The position numbers and the translations under genes are program-made. 64,000 bases of DNA from Halomonas sp. HL-48 (GTDB taxonomy: Bacteria > Pseudomonadota > Gammaproteobacteria > Pseudomonadales > Halomonadaceae): assembly GCF_001314875.1 (NCBI RefSeq), contig NZ_LJZS01000002.1, positions 124,001 to 188,000 of the forward strand. The letters run 5' to 3'. Shown here in pieces: positions 26,279 to 36,633 of the stretch. How positions within the stretch are numbered: position 1 is the stretch's first letter; each line of letters begins with the position of its first letter. A model generated the notes under the pieces. That model was given only the letters and a program-made list of their open reading frames with translations, did not search any database and had not been told where the DNA came from.

Positions 26279-27535
26279 CTAAGCGCGCTTGGCGGCTTTC
26301 TTGCCCGGTTGGCTGTCGCTGGCATCGCTTGGCTGGGGCAGCGAAGGCAGCGATTTGGCCAGCATTTCCACGCTGTGGCGGTAGTACAGCTGGCTTTTGT
26401 TATGCTCGCCAAGGCTTGCATAAAGCCGGGCAAGTTCGGCGCAGACCACACCGCTGGGGCGTTGACGCTGGCTGGCTTCAAAGTACTCCTGCGCCTTGGT
26501 CCACTTGCCGGTGCGCAGCGAAAGCCGCCCGCAGGCGAGCAGCAGCTCGGGGTCGTTGGGCCGCTCCTGGAGCCACTTTTCGGCCTTGGCGAGCTGGCGC
26601 CCGGGGTCCACATTGAGCAGGCCGTAACGTTTGACGAGGCGGGCATCCCAGTGATGGTCGAGAGAATGGTTCAGCAACCGCTCGGCGATGCTGTCTTCGT
26701 TGGCTTGCAGCAGCGCTTCGGTGTAAAGCACGATGAGCTCGGTCTTGCCACGCAGGTAGTCGGGCATATCGGCCCAGAGGCTGCGCACGCGTTCGATATC
26801 GCTGGGGTTTTGGGCCTCGAAGATAATCAACTCGCGATACGCCTTGAACTCGAGCTCTTCGCGCTCCTGCTGAGAGATCAGCTTTTGCGCTGCCAGCCTC
26901 GGAATCAGCCGGCGTAGTCCGTCCCAGTCGTTGACGCTCAGGAACACCTGCTTGAGCATCTTAAGCACCTGCGGATGATTCGACAGCTGCTTGTCCAGGC
27001 GGTTGAGAATCGCCAGGGCTTCCTCGGGCTGCTGGCGGTCGATCAACAATTGCGCCTGCATCAAGCCGATGGCGGTGTCGGCGCCTTCGGTGGTCAGCTG
27101 GGCCTGGTTAATATGTTCCTGGGATTGGGTGTAGTTGCCCTGATAGTGGGCGGCCAGGGCGGCCGACAGGTAATTGACCAGCGGCGTGCTGGAGTCGTCG
27201 GCGGCTTTCACCAGGGTTTTTTCGGCGCGTTTCCAACGTCCTTCGGTCATTGCCACCAGCCCCCGCACGGTGCGTTTCATGGCACGGCGGTTGCGGGCGC
27301 GGCTGTTCCAGGTGCGAAAGCGGCCCATCGGGCGAAAGATGCCGCTGAGCAGGCGCAGCGCGAAATGTACTACCACGAAGGCCGCCAGCAGCAACACCAG
27401 GCCGAACCAGAACGAGGTTTGCAGCGAGGTGTCACCGACGCGGATCAGCCAGTAGCCGGGTACCGACATCATCAGGTGACCAAACAGTGCCCCGACGGCG
27501 AGTCCGGCAACAATCAGCAGGATGAGCTTTCTCAT
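26279..27535 (-). CDS. hemY: HemY-like TPR protein of the hem cluster
   Basis: The 418-residue protein has two N-terminal membrane segments (about 5-27 and 40-62), then the HemY_N region and TPR-like helices. It is the HemY of the proteobacterial hemCDXY cluster, an inner-membrane protein of unclear role, and not protoporphyrinogen oxidase of the same name in Gram-positives. It overlaps hemX by 4 bp. The C-terminus ends in a basic Ala/Lys tail. Confidence 0.88.
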   Translation of the reverse strand: MRKLILLIVAGLAVGALFGHLMMSVPGYWLIRVGDTSLQTSFWFGLVLLLAAFVVVHFALRLLSGIFRPMGRFRTWNSRARNRRAMKRTVRGLVAMTEGRWKRAEKTLVKAADDSSTPLVNYLSAALAAHYQGNYTQSQEHINQAQLTTEGADTAIGLMQAQLLIDRQQPEEALAILNRLDKQLSNHPQVLKMLKQVFLSVNDWDGLRRLIPRLAAQKLISQQEREELEFKAYRELIIFEAQNPSDIERVRSLWADMPDYLRGKTELIVLYTEALLQANEDSIAERLLNHSLDHHWDARLVKRYGLLNVDPGRQLAKAEKWLQERPNDPELLLACGRLSLRTGKWTKAQEYFEASQRQRPSGVVCAELARLYASLGEHNKSQLYYRHSVEMLAKSLPSLPQPSDASDSQPGKKAAKRA

Positions 27536-29013
27536 GACTCACCTCCCTCTTGCGTTTGCTGACGCGACTCGTGACGGTTTTCGATAAAGTCGGCCATGGC
27601 TTGCTGCGATCCGCTGATATCGGGCAGCTCGGGTTCAACGGTCACCTGCTGGAGCTCTTCAAGACGCTCGACGACGCGCTGGGCTTCTTCGCGTGAGGTG
27701 TCGTAGTAGCTGTCGAGCAGCTCGAGCGCCTTGTCGATGCTCGCTTCATACAGACCCTGTTCTTCTTTCAGCAAGGCTAGCTGGGCCTGCTCGATGACCA
27801 GCCGCAGGCTTTGACGCAGGTAGGATTCCTGCTCGGGCGTTACCAGCGCTTCAAGGGCTTCGTCATGATGGCGAATCATCACCAGGTCTTTTAGCTCTTC
27901 GCCAAAGCGTGCCAACTGGCGCTGGAACGTGCCGGTGGGGGGCTGTTCGATGCTCGAGGTCACGGCGCGCTCTTCCACGTCCTGGGCAAGGCGTAGCCCG
28001 GCAACGCGCTCCTGCTGGGCATTGAGCGTCAGATACACCCCGGTGCGATCAAGGCGCGGCACCGAATCCAGTGCGGCCAGCTCGTTGGCGATTTCGCGCC
28101 GGACAGAGGTCAGGGCCGGGTTGTCGGCATCCGCCAGGCGTTGATCGGCGGTGCGCAGCAGGGCGGCGGCGCCTTCAACGTCACCTTCCAGCTGCAGACG
28201 CTGGTTGGCCACGCGCAGCAGATAAGCAGTCTCGGCATGCAGCCAGTCGCGCTCGTCGGTTTCCTGCTCCTGGGAGAGCTGATCCAGCACGTTGTCCAGC
28301 GTCTCGTCGACGTCGCTGCGATAGTCGGCAAACTCATCGCGCAGTTCGCTGGCGGTGCTGTCAAGCTGATCCTGGCGGGCGGCTTCGTTGCTTTCAAGCT
28401 GGGCGGCAAGGTCGTCGACCGACTGCTGGGAGGCGCTGCTCTCGGCACGGTCGCTGAGGTCAGCGAGCTGTTGCTGCTGGGCTTCCAGACGCTGCCAGCC
28501 CTGCCAAGCCACGATGCCCACGGCGATCGCCAGCAGTAGCACCAGTACGATGGCGATACCGCCCTTGCCTTTGCCGCCACCCCCACTGGTCGAAGTGTCC
28601 TTGTCTGGGGTACCTGATTTGCCGCCGGAGGACGACGTCGACGCATTGTGGTTGGCGGTATCCTTTGCAGGGGTGCTCGGTTTGGGCTTGCTGCCCGCCG
28701 ACGATGACGATGTTGCGCTGGTTTCCCCACCGGCTGGGCTCTCGGCGGACGTGCTTTGCGGCGCTGCTTTTTGCTCAGCCGGATTCTGGGAGGCGCTCTT
28801 GGTATTTTTCTGGTGACGCCGTGAACGCCGGCCGCTGGATGTGGACGGCTGCGACGACGAAGAGGCCGGCGTGTCGGTTGTTGGGCGGGAATCCTCGCCA
28901 CCGGAGTGGCTGGCACCGTTGGTTGAGGATGACGACGCGGTCGTCTTGTCCTCAGGACCGGTGTCCGCTGTGTTCTTCTGGGTGTCGTCCTGATCGCTTG
29001 TTTGTTTGCTCAT
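27532..29013 (-). CDS. hemX: HemX-like membrane protein with long disordered N-terminus
   Basis: The 493-residue protein has about 155 N-terminal residues of Ser, Thr, Gly, Lys and Asp low complexity. A single membrane helix (IAIVLVLLLAIAVGIVAWQGW) follows, then a coiled-coil-rich region with the HemX core (ERDWLHAETAYLLRVANQRLQLEGDVEGAAALLRTADQRLAD). Although often annotated as uroporphyrin-III C-methyltransferase, it has no SAM-binding methyltransferase domain. It lies between hemD and hemY. The disordered cytoplasmic tail is longer than I remember for enterobacterial HemX. Confidence 0.85.
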   Translation of the reverse strand: MSKQTSDQDDTQKNTADTGPEDKTTASSSSTNGASHSGGEDSRPTTDTPASSSSQPSTSSGRRSRRHQKNTKSASQNPAEQKAAPQSTSAESPAGGETSATSSSSAGSKPKPSTPAKDTANHNASTSSSGGKSGTPDKDTSTSGGGGKGKGGIAIVLVLLLAIAVGIVAWQGWQRLEAQQQQLADLSDRAESSASQQSVDDLAAQLESNEAARQDQLDSTASELRDEFADYRSDVDETLDNVLDQLSQEQETDERDWLHAETAYLLRVANQRLQLEGDVEGAAALLRTADQRLADADNPALTSVRREIANELAALDSVPRLDRTGVYLTLNAQQERVAGLRLAQDVEERAVTSSIEQPPTGTFQRQLARFGEELKDLVMIRHHDEALEALVTPEQESYLRQSLRLVIEQAQLALLKEEQGLYEASIDKALELLDSYYDTSREEAQRVVERLEELQQVTVEPELPDISGSQQAMADFIENRHESRQQTQEGGES

Positions 29014-29065
29014 CTGTCGCTAGCCCTTATATAAGTTCCTTGATCGACATCGGCACCCGCTGGGT

Positions 29066-29809
29066 CTAGGCCCGAGCCAACGCGGCGATTAACGCCGGTG
29101 GTGTGGCTCCTGACGCCACGATGGGGATACGAAACCCCAGTCTTTCAGCCAGTGTAGCCAAACGGTGGCTGGAAACGATTAGCGGTTGGTTCAACGCTGC
29201 CGGTTGGCACCATTTTGCCAGATGTTCTAACAGTTCGCCGCTGGTGATGATCAACGCCCGATAATCACCCGCTGCGAGATGTGATTGCATGGGGCTCGAC
29301 GGTGCCAGCAGGCGGCGCCGATACACGGCGAGGCGCGTGACCTGAGCGCCGCGAGCGGCCAGTGTATCCGCCAGCAGCGGACGCCCGCCTTCGCCCGCCA
29401 CTATCAATACGCGCTGGTGAGTCAACGCCTGCAGCGAGGCCAATCGCAATAGCGCTTCGCTGGTGTCTTCGCCGGCGTTTGCCGGCGGCAGGTGTACCCG
29501 CACCCCTAGCTGTTCGTGAAGGGCGGCGGCGGTGGTTTGCCCCACGCTGTAATAATCGATGCCCACCGGCAGCTGCGGCCAGTAACGGTCCAGTGCTTCA
29601 CTCAGGCAGCCGGCGGCGAAGGGACTTACCACCACAATCTTATGGTAGTGATCTATCTCCAGCCACACCTGGCGCATGGCGGCGTCTTCAGGCAGCGCCT
29701 GCAGCTGCATGGCCGCCAGCGCCTCGACCGGATATCCCGCCTGGTGAAGCGCCTCGGCGAGGGCGCTGCCGCGAGGCCCCGGCCGAGTGATGAGTACCGG
29801 AAGCGTCAT
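29066..29809 (-). CDS. hemD: Uroporphyrinogen-III synthase HemD
   Basis: The 247-residue protein has the bilobed HemD pattern: [33 protein letters not shown] at the N-terminus, [10 protein letters not shown] and the linker [12 protein letters not shown], then [32 protein letters not shown]. It cyclises hydroxymethylbilane with D-ring inversion to uroporphyrinogen III. Its start overlaps the end of hemC by 4 bp. Primary sequence is poorly conserved in this family, so context adds much of the confidence. Confidence 0.9.
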   Translation of the reverse strand: MTLPVLITRPGPRGSALAEALHQAGYPVEALAAMQLQALPEDAAMRQVWLEIDHYHKIVVVSPFAAGCLSEALDRYWPQLPVGIDYYSVGQTTAAALHEQLGVRVHLPPANAGEDTSEALLRLASLQALTHQRVLIVAGEGGRPLLADTLAARGAQVTRLAVYRRRLLAPSSPMQSHLAAGDYRALIITSGELLEHLAKWCQPAALNQPLIVSSHRLATLAERLGFRIPIVASGATPPALIAALARA

Positions 29810-30750
29810 ACCTCGTTGCCGTACACCTCGGCCAGAATCTTGCCCGCCCCCTGGTCAAGCAGGTCTTCAGCAATGCGAATACCCAGCGCCTCGGGCTCGT
29901 GCATGGAGCCGTGGCCTTCTGCCCGCAGCACCTCGGTACCCTCCGGATTGCCCACCAGCCCGCGGAGCCAGATGGTTTCGTTCTCGAGGTCCAATACCGC
30001 GTGGCCGGCAATGGGCACCTGGCAGCCGCCTTCCAGGCGGGTATTCATCGCCCGCTCCGCGCGAACACGGGTTGCCGTATCAGCATCGTCCAACGGCGCG
30101 AGAAGTGCAATTAATTCAGGATCATGAAGGCGACACTCAATGCCCAGGGCGCCCTGGCCGCAGGCCGGCAGGCAGATTTCAGGGGGCATCGCCTGGGTGA
30201 TGCGGTCATCAAGGCCTAAGCGTCTCAGCCCCGACGTGGCGAGGATGATGGCATCGAATTCGCCGTCATCCAGCTTGCCCAGGCGGGTCTGCACGTTGCC
30301 GCGCAGGTTCAGAATGCTCAGGTCAGGCCGAGCCTCGCGCATTTGCAGGCCGCGACGCAGGCTGGCCGTGCCGATGCGTGCGCCTTCGGGCAGCTCGACA
30401 AGACTACGGTAATGGTTGGAGACAAACGCATCGGTGGGGTCGGCGCCTTCCAGGATCACTGACAGTCCCAGGCCTTCGGGAAAATGCATGGGCACGTCTT
30501 TCATGGAATGCACCGCAATATCGGCGCGGCCATCCAGCATGGCGTCTTCCAGTTCCTTGACAAATAACCCCTTGCCGCCAATTTTGGAAAGCGGGGTATC
30601 GATGATCTTGTCGCCCTTGGTCGAGAGTGGCACAAGTTCAACCTCAAGCTCGCTGTGCACCGCCATCAGACGGTCGCGAACATACTCCGCTTGCCACATC
30701 GCCAACTGGCTTTTCCGCGTGGCGATGCGTAGTTTGGTGATAGATGCCAC
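29806..30750 (-). CDS. hemC: Porphobilinogen deaminase HemC
   Basis: The 314-residue enzyme polymerises four porphobilinogens into hydroxymethylbilane. Key motifs are [46 protein letters not shown] with the catalytic Asp, [15 protein letters not shown] and the dipyrromethane-cofactor Cys in [13 protein letters not shown]. It is the first gene of hemCDXY and divergent from the LOV-GGDEF-EAL gene, sharing a 137-bp promoter region. Confidence 0.95.
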   Translation of the reverse strand: MASITKLRIATRKSQLAMWQAEYVRDRLMAVHSELEVELVPLSTKGDKIIDTPLSKIGGKGLFVKELEDAMLDGRADIAVHSMKDVPMHFPEGLGLSVILEGADPTDAFVSNHYRSLVELPEGARIGTASLRRGLQMREARPDLSILNLRGNVQTRLGKLDDGEFDAIILATSGLRRLGLDDRITQAMPPEICLPACGQGALGIECRLHDPELIALLAPLDDADTATRVRAERAMNTRLEGGCQVPIAGHAVLDLENETIWLRGLVGNPEGTEVLRAEGHGSMHEPEALGIRIAEDLLDQGAGKILAEVYGNEV

Positions 30751-30786
30751 GTTATGCTCCTTTTGCCGCTGACACGGCCCTTTGAA

Positions 30787-30807
30787 TTATGATAAGTCTC
30801 ATCATAA
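30787..30807. promoter_or_regulatory. Inverted repeat between hemC and the LOV-GGDEF-EAL gene
   Basis: TTATGAT-N7-ATCATAA is a perfect 7-bp inverted repeat, centred about 47 bp upstream of hemC and about 91 bp upstream of the divergent gene. Its position fits an operator for either gene. It does not match the FNR box (TTGAT-N4-ATCAA) and only loosely resembles Fur sites. Confidence 0.4.
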
Positions 30808-30887
30808 AGCACGCAGCTACCCAGTAAAAATAACCAATACCGTAAGTAGTTCGATGACGCGCCACGCTGTTTACCCCAGGATACCCT

Positions 30888-33764
30888 ATGACGCCCGCCA
30901 CGCCCCATGGACAGCTGGATCAATTTTTCTTGCTTTCCCATGACCTGTTTTGCTGTATCGACCTGGACGGACGGCTGCTGCTGGTGAACCCGGCGTTTGA
31001 AAGCCTGTTGGGTTATACCGCCGACGAACTGCTGGGCAAAAGTGCCGGGAAGGTGATCGATAAGCGCGACCATGCCTTGATTGAGGCGATGCTGGCCCGC
31101 CTTGTCGCGGGGCAGGAGGTCGCGCCCTTTGAGGTGCGTGCCCGCTCGGCATCCCAGTCGTTGCACTGGCTCGAGGTCGATCCTTCCCGGGGAGACGAGA
31201 TGGTCTACGTCGTGGCCCGGGCAGTCACCGGACGCAAACGCGTGGAGGAGCAGCTCTGGCGGACCCAGCAGCTGTTCAAGATCGTTGGTGACACGGCATT
31301 GATTGGCGGCTGGTATGTGGATCTCGACGAGGGAAGGCCCACCTGGTCCGACGAAGTCTGTCGCATTCACGGCGTGGAGCCGGGGTATCAACCCACCTAT
31401 GAAGACGCCGTGGCGTTTTACACGCCGGCATCGCAGCCGCGCATCAAGGCTCGCTTTGCCGCCTGCTGTGAGCAGGGAGTCGACTTTGATGAAGCCCTGG
31501 AAATCATTACCTGCGATCAACAGCCCATCTGGGTGCGCGTGATCGGCAAAGCGGTCCGCGATAGCGATGGCAACGTGACTCGGGTGCAAGGCTCCACCCA
31601 GGATATCACCGCCCGCAAAGCCACCGAGCGCCAGCTGCAGCTTCTGGAACGCAGCGTTGAATCAAGCACCAATGGCATGCTGATCGTCGATGCGAAACAT
31701 GCCGATCTGCACATCGTGTATGTCAATACCGCATTCGAGCGGATCACCGGCTATACCCGCCAGGAAGCAAAGGGCCGTAACTGCCGCTTCCTGCAAGGGG
31801 AGGAGACAGACCCAAGTACCGTCAAACGGCTGCGCCAGGCAATAGCAGCCGAGTCCGAAGTGCACGTGGTGATCCGCAACTACCGCCGCGGCGGCGCGCC
31901 GTTCTGGAACGATCTGTACGTGTCACCGGTACGCGATGACCTGGGACAGGTGACCCACTTCATCGGTGTGCAAAACGATATCTCCGAACAGCGCGAATAT
32001 CAGGCGCAGCTGGCCTATAACGCCAGCCACGACGCGCTCACCGGGCTGCCCAACCGCATGCTGCTGACCCAGCGGCTGGAACAAGGCTGTTTGGTGGCGC
32101 GTCGCTACCAGCGTCATCTGGCCGTGCTGTTCATCGACCTGGACGACTTCAAGCCGATCAACGATACCCTCGGCCACGAGGTCGGCGATTTTATCCTCGT
32201 GGAAGTGGCCAAACGGCTGGAGGAAGAGCTGCGACCCTGGGATACCATCGCGCGTTTTGGCGGCGATGAGTTCGTGGTGCTGCTCCCCGATCTGGCCCAC
32301 GAAAACGACGTGATTCAGGTTGTCGAGCGGATTCTCAACCGGCTGGCCACGCCTTACTGGCAGCGCGGTAGCGAACTGCGCATCACCGCGAGTATCGGCG
32401 TGGCGATGAGCGATGGGACGATCAGCGATCCGCCCCAGTTGATCCAGCAGGCTGACCTGGCGATGTACAAGGCCAAGCGGCGGGGGCGCAACACCTGCCA
32501 GTGGTACACCGAGGACCTCAACCGCAAGGTGAGCGAGCGGGTCAGCCTGCGCAACGCGCTGCAGCAGGCCATCGAGCAGGAGCAGTTCGAACTGTATTTC
32601 CAGCCGCAGATGCACGGCCCCAGTGGCCGAGTGATTGGCGTCGAAGCGCTGATACGCTGGAACCACGCCGAGCGCGGCTTTATTCCCCCGAGTGATTTCA
32701 TCGGCCTGGCGGAAGACACCGGGCAGATCATCCCTATCAGCGACTGGGTGCTGGCCACTGCCTGCCGTGCCGCCAAGCAGCTCAATGAGCTGGGCCACGG
32801 GCCGATCACCATGGCGGTGAACGTGTCGCCGATGCACTTCCAGCGCCCCGGTTTTCTGGCATCCATTCAGCGTGTGCTGGAAGACAGCGGGCTGGCGCCA
32901 GGACTGCTGGAGCTGGAGCTGACCGAAGGCGTGCTGATGGACAGCGCCGATCAGGCCATTCAGGCGCTTCAGGACCTGCGCCAGTTGGGGGTCCACATTG
33001 CCATGGATGATTTCGGCACCGGCTTTTCGAGCCTGAGCTACCTCAAGCGCTTGCCGATCAACAAGATCAAGATCGATCGCTCGTTCATCAACGACGTGAT
33101 CAGCGACCACCGCGACGCTGCGATTGTCGAAGGCGTGGTCACCATGGCCGCCAAGCTCGACCTGGACGTGCTGGTGGAAGGCGTGGAAACCGCCGCGCAG
33201 TATACCTATCTGCGCAAACAGCTGTGTGAATACTTTCAGGGCTATTATTTTGCCCGCCCCATGCCGCTGGAGGCACTCAAGGGCTTTCTGACTGAGGAGC
33301 AGCGCCATCAGCAGTTGACCAATCTGGCCGGCGCCCAGGGCGATGGAACGCGTACCTTGCTGCTGCTGGATGACGAGCCCAATATTCTGCGCGCCCTGAC
33401 CCGCGTGTTGCGCCGTGACGGCTATCGAATCATTGCGGTGGAGGACGCCAACGCCGCGTTCGAGCATCTCGCCATGAACGATGTGCACGTCGTGATCAGC
33501 GACCAGCGGCTGCCCGGCATGAGCGGCACCGAGTTTCTGCGCCGGGTGAAGGAGCTTTACCCCGACGTAGTCCAACTGATTTTATCCGGCTACACCAACC
33601 TGAAAACCGTGACGGAAGCGGTGAACGAAGGCGCCATCTACAAGTTCGTCACCAAACCCTGGGACGACGAAGAGCTGCGCGCCCTGGTGCAGCAGGCCTT
33701 TCGACATGCCTCCCGTCTGCGCCAGGCCCGCGAGGCGGGGGCCGTCGTATTGCCGGATCGCTAA
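30888..33764 (+). CDS. PAS-PAS-LOV-GGDEF-EAL-REC c-di-GMP turnover protein
   Basis: The 958-residue soluble protein contains a PAS domain (about 8-115), a second PAS_3-type domain (about 125-250), and a third PAS with the LOV signature GRNCRFLQG at 296-304, putative flavin-adduct Cys299. The LOV Asn and Gln residues in NYRRGGAPFWN and IGVQNDIS are also present. The GGDEF domain is intact (458-462) with an inhibitory I-site R449-x-x-D452. The EAL domain is intact (586-588, then DDFGTGFSS, KIDRSF and VEGVETAAQ). A C-terminal receiver has Asp872. It probably makes and/or breaks down c-di-GMP under blue-light and phosphorelay control; which activity dominates cannot be told. Confidence 0.9.
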   Translation: MTPATPHGQLDQFFLLSHDLFCCIDLDGRLLLVNPAFESLLGYTADELLGKSAGKVIDKRDHALIEAMLARLVAGQEVAPFEVRARSASQSLHWLEVDPSRGDEMVYVVARAVTGRKRVEEQLWRTQQLFKIVGDTALIGGWYVDLDEGRPTWSDEVCRIHGVEPGYQPTYEDAVAFYTPASQPRIKARFAACCEQGVDFDEALEIITCDQQPIWVRVIGKAVRDSDGNVTRVQGSTQDITARKATERQLQLLERSVESSTNGMLIVDAKHADLHIVYVNTAFERITGYTRQEAKGRNCRFLQGEETDPSTVKRLRQAIAAESEVHVVIRNYRRGGAPFWNDLYVSPVRDDLGQVTHFIGVQNDISEQREYQAQLAYNASHDALTGLPNRMLLTQRLEQGCLVARRYQRHLAVLFIDLDDFKPINDTLGHEVGDFILVEVAKRLEEELRPWDTIARFGGDEFVVLLPDLAHENDVIQVVERILNRLATPYWQRGSELRITASIGVAMSDGTISDPPQLIQQADLAMYKAKRRGRNTCQWYTEDLNRKVSERVSLRNALQQAIEQEQFELYFQPQMHGPSGRVIGVEALIRWNHAERGFIPPSDFIGLAEDTGQIIPISDWVLATACRAAKQLNELGHGPITMAVNVSPMHFQRPGFLASIQRVLEDSGLAPGLLELELTEGVLMDSADQAIQALQDLRQLGVHIAMDDFGTGFSSLSYLKRLPINKIKIDRSFINDVISDHRDAAIVEGVVTMAAKLDLDVLVEGVETAAQYTYLRKQLCEYFQGYYFARPMPLEALKGFLTEEQRHQQLTNLAGAQGDGTRTLLLLDDEPNILRALTRVLRRDGYRIIAVEDANAAFEHLAMNDVHVVISDQRLPGMSGTEFLRRVKELYPDVVQLILSGYTNLKTVTEAVNEGAIYKFVTKPWDDEELRALVQQAFRHASRLRQAREAGAVVLPDR

Positions 33765-33847
33765 AACGGCGTGCCGTTCCCGTGGGCGACTCTGTTACAC
33801 TTTCCGCTATTCGACTCTAATTGTTTTGTCAGCAGGATATGCCTCCG

Positions 33848-35254
33848 ATGAGCCAAGCTACGAACCAGTCCTGGGGCGGTCGCTTTAGCGAGCCCACCGA
33901 TGCCTTTGTGGAACGCTTCACCGCGTCCGTTACCTTTGATCAGCGCCTGGCGCGCCAGGATATCCAGGGCTCCATTGCCCACGCGACGATGCTGGCTCGC
34001 GTGGGGGTACTCACCGACGACGAACGCGACGCGATCATTACCGGCTTGAGCGAGATTAAAGGCGAGATCGAGCGCGGCGAGTTTGAGTGGTCGGTGCCCC
34101 TGGAAGACGTGCACATGAACATCGAGGCGCGGCTGACCGACAAGATCGGCATCACCGGTAAAAAGCTGCACACCGGCCGCTCGCGCAACGACCAGGTGGC
34201 CACCGATATCCGCTTGTTCCTGCGTGACGAAATCGACGTCATCGAAGCAGAGCTTGTTCGCCTGCGCGAAGGCATGATCGAGCTTGCCGACCGCGAAGCC
34301 GAGACCATCATGCCGGGCTTTACCCACCTGCAGACGGCGCAGCCGGTCACCTTTGGCCACCACCTGCTGGCCTGGCATGAGATGATCGCCCGCGATCACG
34401 AGCGCCTGCTCGACTGCCGCAAGCGCATCAACGTGATGCCCCTGGGCGCCGCGGCGCTTGCTGGCACGACCTATCCGATCGACCGCCATGTCACGGCAGA
34501 ACTGTTGGGCTTTGATCGCCCGGCGGAAAATTCGTTGGACGCGGTCTCCGATCGCGACTTCGCCATCGAATTCACCAGTTTCGCCAGCATCCTGCTGATG
34601 CACCTGTCGCGCATGAGCGAAGAGCTGGTGCTGTGGACCAGTGCCCAGTTTGACTTTATCGACCTGCCCGACCGCTTCTGCACTGGGTCATCGATCATGC
34701 CGCAAAAGAAGAACCCCGATGTGCCCGAGCTGGTGCGCGGCAAGACGGGGCGCATCTATGGTCACCTGATGAGCCTGCTGACGCTGATGAAGTCCCAGCC
34801 GCTGGCTTACAACAAGGACAATCAGGAAGACAAGGAACCTCTGTTCGACGCCGTGGATACCGTGCGTGACTGCCTGAAAGCCTTTGCCGACATGGTGCCG
34901 GCCATTGAGCCCAAAAAAGCCAGCATGTTCGAAGCGGCCCGGCGCGGCTTCTCCACGGCAACAGATTTGGCCGACTACCTGGTGCGCAAGGGCGTGGCCT
35001 TCCGCGACGCCCACGAGATCGTCGGCCAGTCGGTGGCTTATGGTCTGAAAACCGAGAAAGACCTGTCGGAAATGACCCTTGAGGAGCTCAAGCAGTTCTC
35101 CGCCACCATCGAGCAGGACGTCTTCGAGGTGTTGACGCTTGAAGGCTCCGTGGCCGCGCGCAACCACATCGGCGGCACCGCGCCGGATCAGGTGCGTGCC
35201 GCCGCACAGCGTGCCCGCGACGCGCTGGCCGCCGTCAAAGGAGGTGCGCAATGA
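33848..35254 (+). CDS. argH: Argininosuccinate lyase ArgH
   Basis: The 468-residue enzyme splits argininosuccinate to arginine and fumarate, the last step of arginine synthesis. Fumarase-superfamily signatures are [26 protein letters not shown] and [12 protein letters not shown] with the catalytic Ser loop. Three ATGs compete (33821, 33839, 33848); AGCAGGA at 33831-33837 is well spaced only for 33848. The lptM gene begins within the last codons. Confidence 0.95.
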   Translation: MSQATNQSWGGRFSEPTDAFVERFTASVTFDQRLARQDIQGSIAHATMLARVGVLTDDERDAIITGLSEIKGEIERGEFEWSVPLEDVHMNIEARLTDKIGITGKKLHTGRSRNDQVATDIRLFLRDEIDVIEAELVRLREGMIELADREAETIMPGFTHLQTAQPVTFGHHLLAWHEMIARDHERLLDCRKRINVMPLGAAALAGTTYPIDRHVTAELLGFDRPAENSLDAVSDRDFAIEFTSFASILLMHLSRMSEELVLWTSAQFDFIDLPDRFCTGSSIMPQKKNPDVPELVRGKTGRIYGHLMSLLTLMKSQPLAYNKDNQEDKEPLFDAVDTVRDCLKAFADMVPAIEPKKASMFEAARRGFSTATDLADYLVRKGVAFRDAHEIVGQSVAYGLKTEKDLSEMTLEELKQFSATIEQDVFEVLTLEGSVAARNHIGGTAPDQVRAAAQRARDALAAVKGGAQ

Positions 35255-35361
35255 AAAAAATTGCCATGCTCGCCGTGGTCGCGCTGCTGCTGGTCGGCTG
35301 TGGACAAAAAGGGCCGCTCTACCTGCCCGATGACCCTAACGCTGACGAACAGGAGGGCTAA
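35251..35361 (+). CDS. lptM: LptM (YifL-type) small lipoprotein
   Basis: This 36-residue gene begins with ATG at 35251, overlapping the argH stop, behind GGAGG. It has a lipoprotein signal with lipobox LVGC (lipidated Cys17) followed at once by GQKGPLYLP, the LptM/YifL hallmark. LptM helps oxidative maturation of the LptD-LptE lipopolysaccharide translocon in E. coli. Its position directly before lysA-dapF repeats the conserved lptM-dapF-xerC order. Confidence 0.9.
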   Translation: MKKIAMLAVVALLLVGCGQKGPLYLPDDPNADEQEG

Positions 35362-36633
35362 GTGGATCATTTCAACGACCGTGACGGCCTGCTGTTTGCC
35401 GAGGATGTGCCGCTTGACCAGATCGCCGAGACGCACGGCACGCCGTGCTATGTCTATTCGAAGGCGACCCTGACGCGTCATTTCCGCGCCTACACTGAGG
35501 CGCTGGGCAGCCATCCGCACTTGATCTGCTACGCGGTCAAGGCCAACTCCAATATTGCCGTGCTGGGCTTGCTTGCCAAGCTGGGCGCTGGCTTTGACAT
35601 TGTCTCGGTGGGCGAGCTTGAGCGGGTGCTCAAGGCCGGCGGCGACCCGTCGAAAGTGGTGTTTTCCGGCGTGGCCAAGCAGCCCCATGAGATGGCCCGG
35701 GCGCTCGAGGTGGGCATCAAGTGCTTCAACGTTGAGTCGCGCCCCGAGCTCGAACGGCTCAACGCCGTCGCGGGCGAGCGGGGCCAGGTGGCCCCGGTAT
35801 CGCTTAGGGTCAATCCCGACGTGGACGCCGGCACGCACCCGTATATTTCCACCGGGCTCAAGGACAACAAGTTCGGCATCCCCGTCGATGATGCCCTGGC
35901 GGTCTACGAGCTGGCGGCGAGTCTGCCCCATCTGCAGGTCAAGGGGCTGGACTGCCACATCGGCTCGCAGCTGACCGAAACCGCGCCGTTTCTGGATGCC
36001 CTGGAGCGCTTGCTGGTGCTTATGGAGCGGCTGCGCGAACGCGGCATCGAGCTCGACCACCTGGATCTGGGCGGCGGTCTCGGCGTGCCCTACCGCGATG
36101 AAACCCCGCCCCATCCGTTTGACTACGCAAGCCAACTGCTGGCCAGGCTGGCGCGCTGGGAAGGCGGCGAGCAGCTTACGCTGCTGTTCGAACCGGGCCG
36201 CTCGATTGCCGCCAACGCCGGGGTCATGCTCACCCGGGTGGAGTTTCTCAAGCCCGGCGAGACCAAGAATTTCGCGATTGTCGACGCCGCCATGAACGAC
36301 CTGATCCGCCCGGCGCTGTACCAGGCGTGGCAGGCCATCGTGCCGGTGGACAGCCGTCGCGAGCGCGTCACAGCGACCTACGACGTCGTCGGCCCGGTAT
36401 GCGAAACCGGTGACTTCCTCGGCCAGGGGCGCGAGTTGGCGATTGCCGCCGGTGATCTGCTCGCCGTGCGTTCCGCCGGAGCCTATGGGTTCGTTATGGC
36501 CTCCAACTACAACAGCCGTCCGCGGCCCGCCGAGGTCATGGTGGATGGCGAGCACTGCTACGTGGTGCGCGCGCGTGAAACGCTGGAAAGCCTGTGGGCC
36601 GGCGAGGCGCTGCTGCCCGAAGGAGCCTGCTGA
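35362..36633 (+). CDS. lysA: Diaminopimelate decarboxylase LysA
   Basis: The 423-residue PLP enzyme decarboxylates meso-diaminopimelate to lysine. It has YAVKANSN with the PLP lysine, [32 protein letters not shown] and the [10 protein letters not shown] active-site Cys motif. It starts with GTG immediately after the lptM stop, with AGGAGGG inside the lptM end. Its stop shares TGATG with dapF. Pairing with dapF puts the last two lysine steps in one operon. Confidence 0.95.
   Translation: MDHFNDRDGLLFAEDVPLDQIAETHGTPCYVYSKATLTRHFRAYTEALGSHPHLICYAVKANSNIAVLGLLAKLGAGFDIVSVGELERVLKAGGDPSKVVFSGVAKQPHEMARALEVGIKCFNVESRPELERLNAVAGERGQVAPVSLRVNPDVDAGTHPYISTGLKDNKFGIPVDDALAVYELAASLPHLQVKGLDCHIGSQLTETAPFLDALERLLVLMERLRERGIELDHLDLGGGLGVPYRDETPPHPFDYASQLLARLARWEGGEQLTLLFEPGRSIAANAGVMLTRVEFLKPGETKNFAIVDAAMNDLIRPALYQAWQAIVPVDSRRERVTATYDVVGPVCETGDFLGQGRELAIAAGDLLAVRSAGAYGFVMASNYNSRPRPAEVMVDGEHCYVVRARETLESLWAGEALLPEGAC

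Noticed and set aside
31923..33575. 550-residue open frame on the minus strand
   Set aside because: It lies fully antisense to the LOV-GGDEF-EAL gene, which has intact catalytic motifs; long antisense frames are common in GC-rich DNA and this one shows no family motif.
35188..36555. 455-residue minus-strand frame
   Set aside because: Shadow of lysA, whose PLP and active-site motifs are clear on the plus strand.
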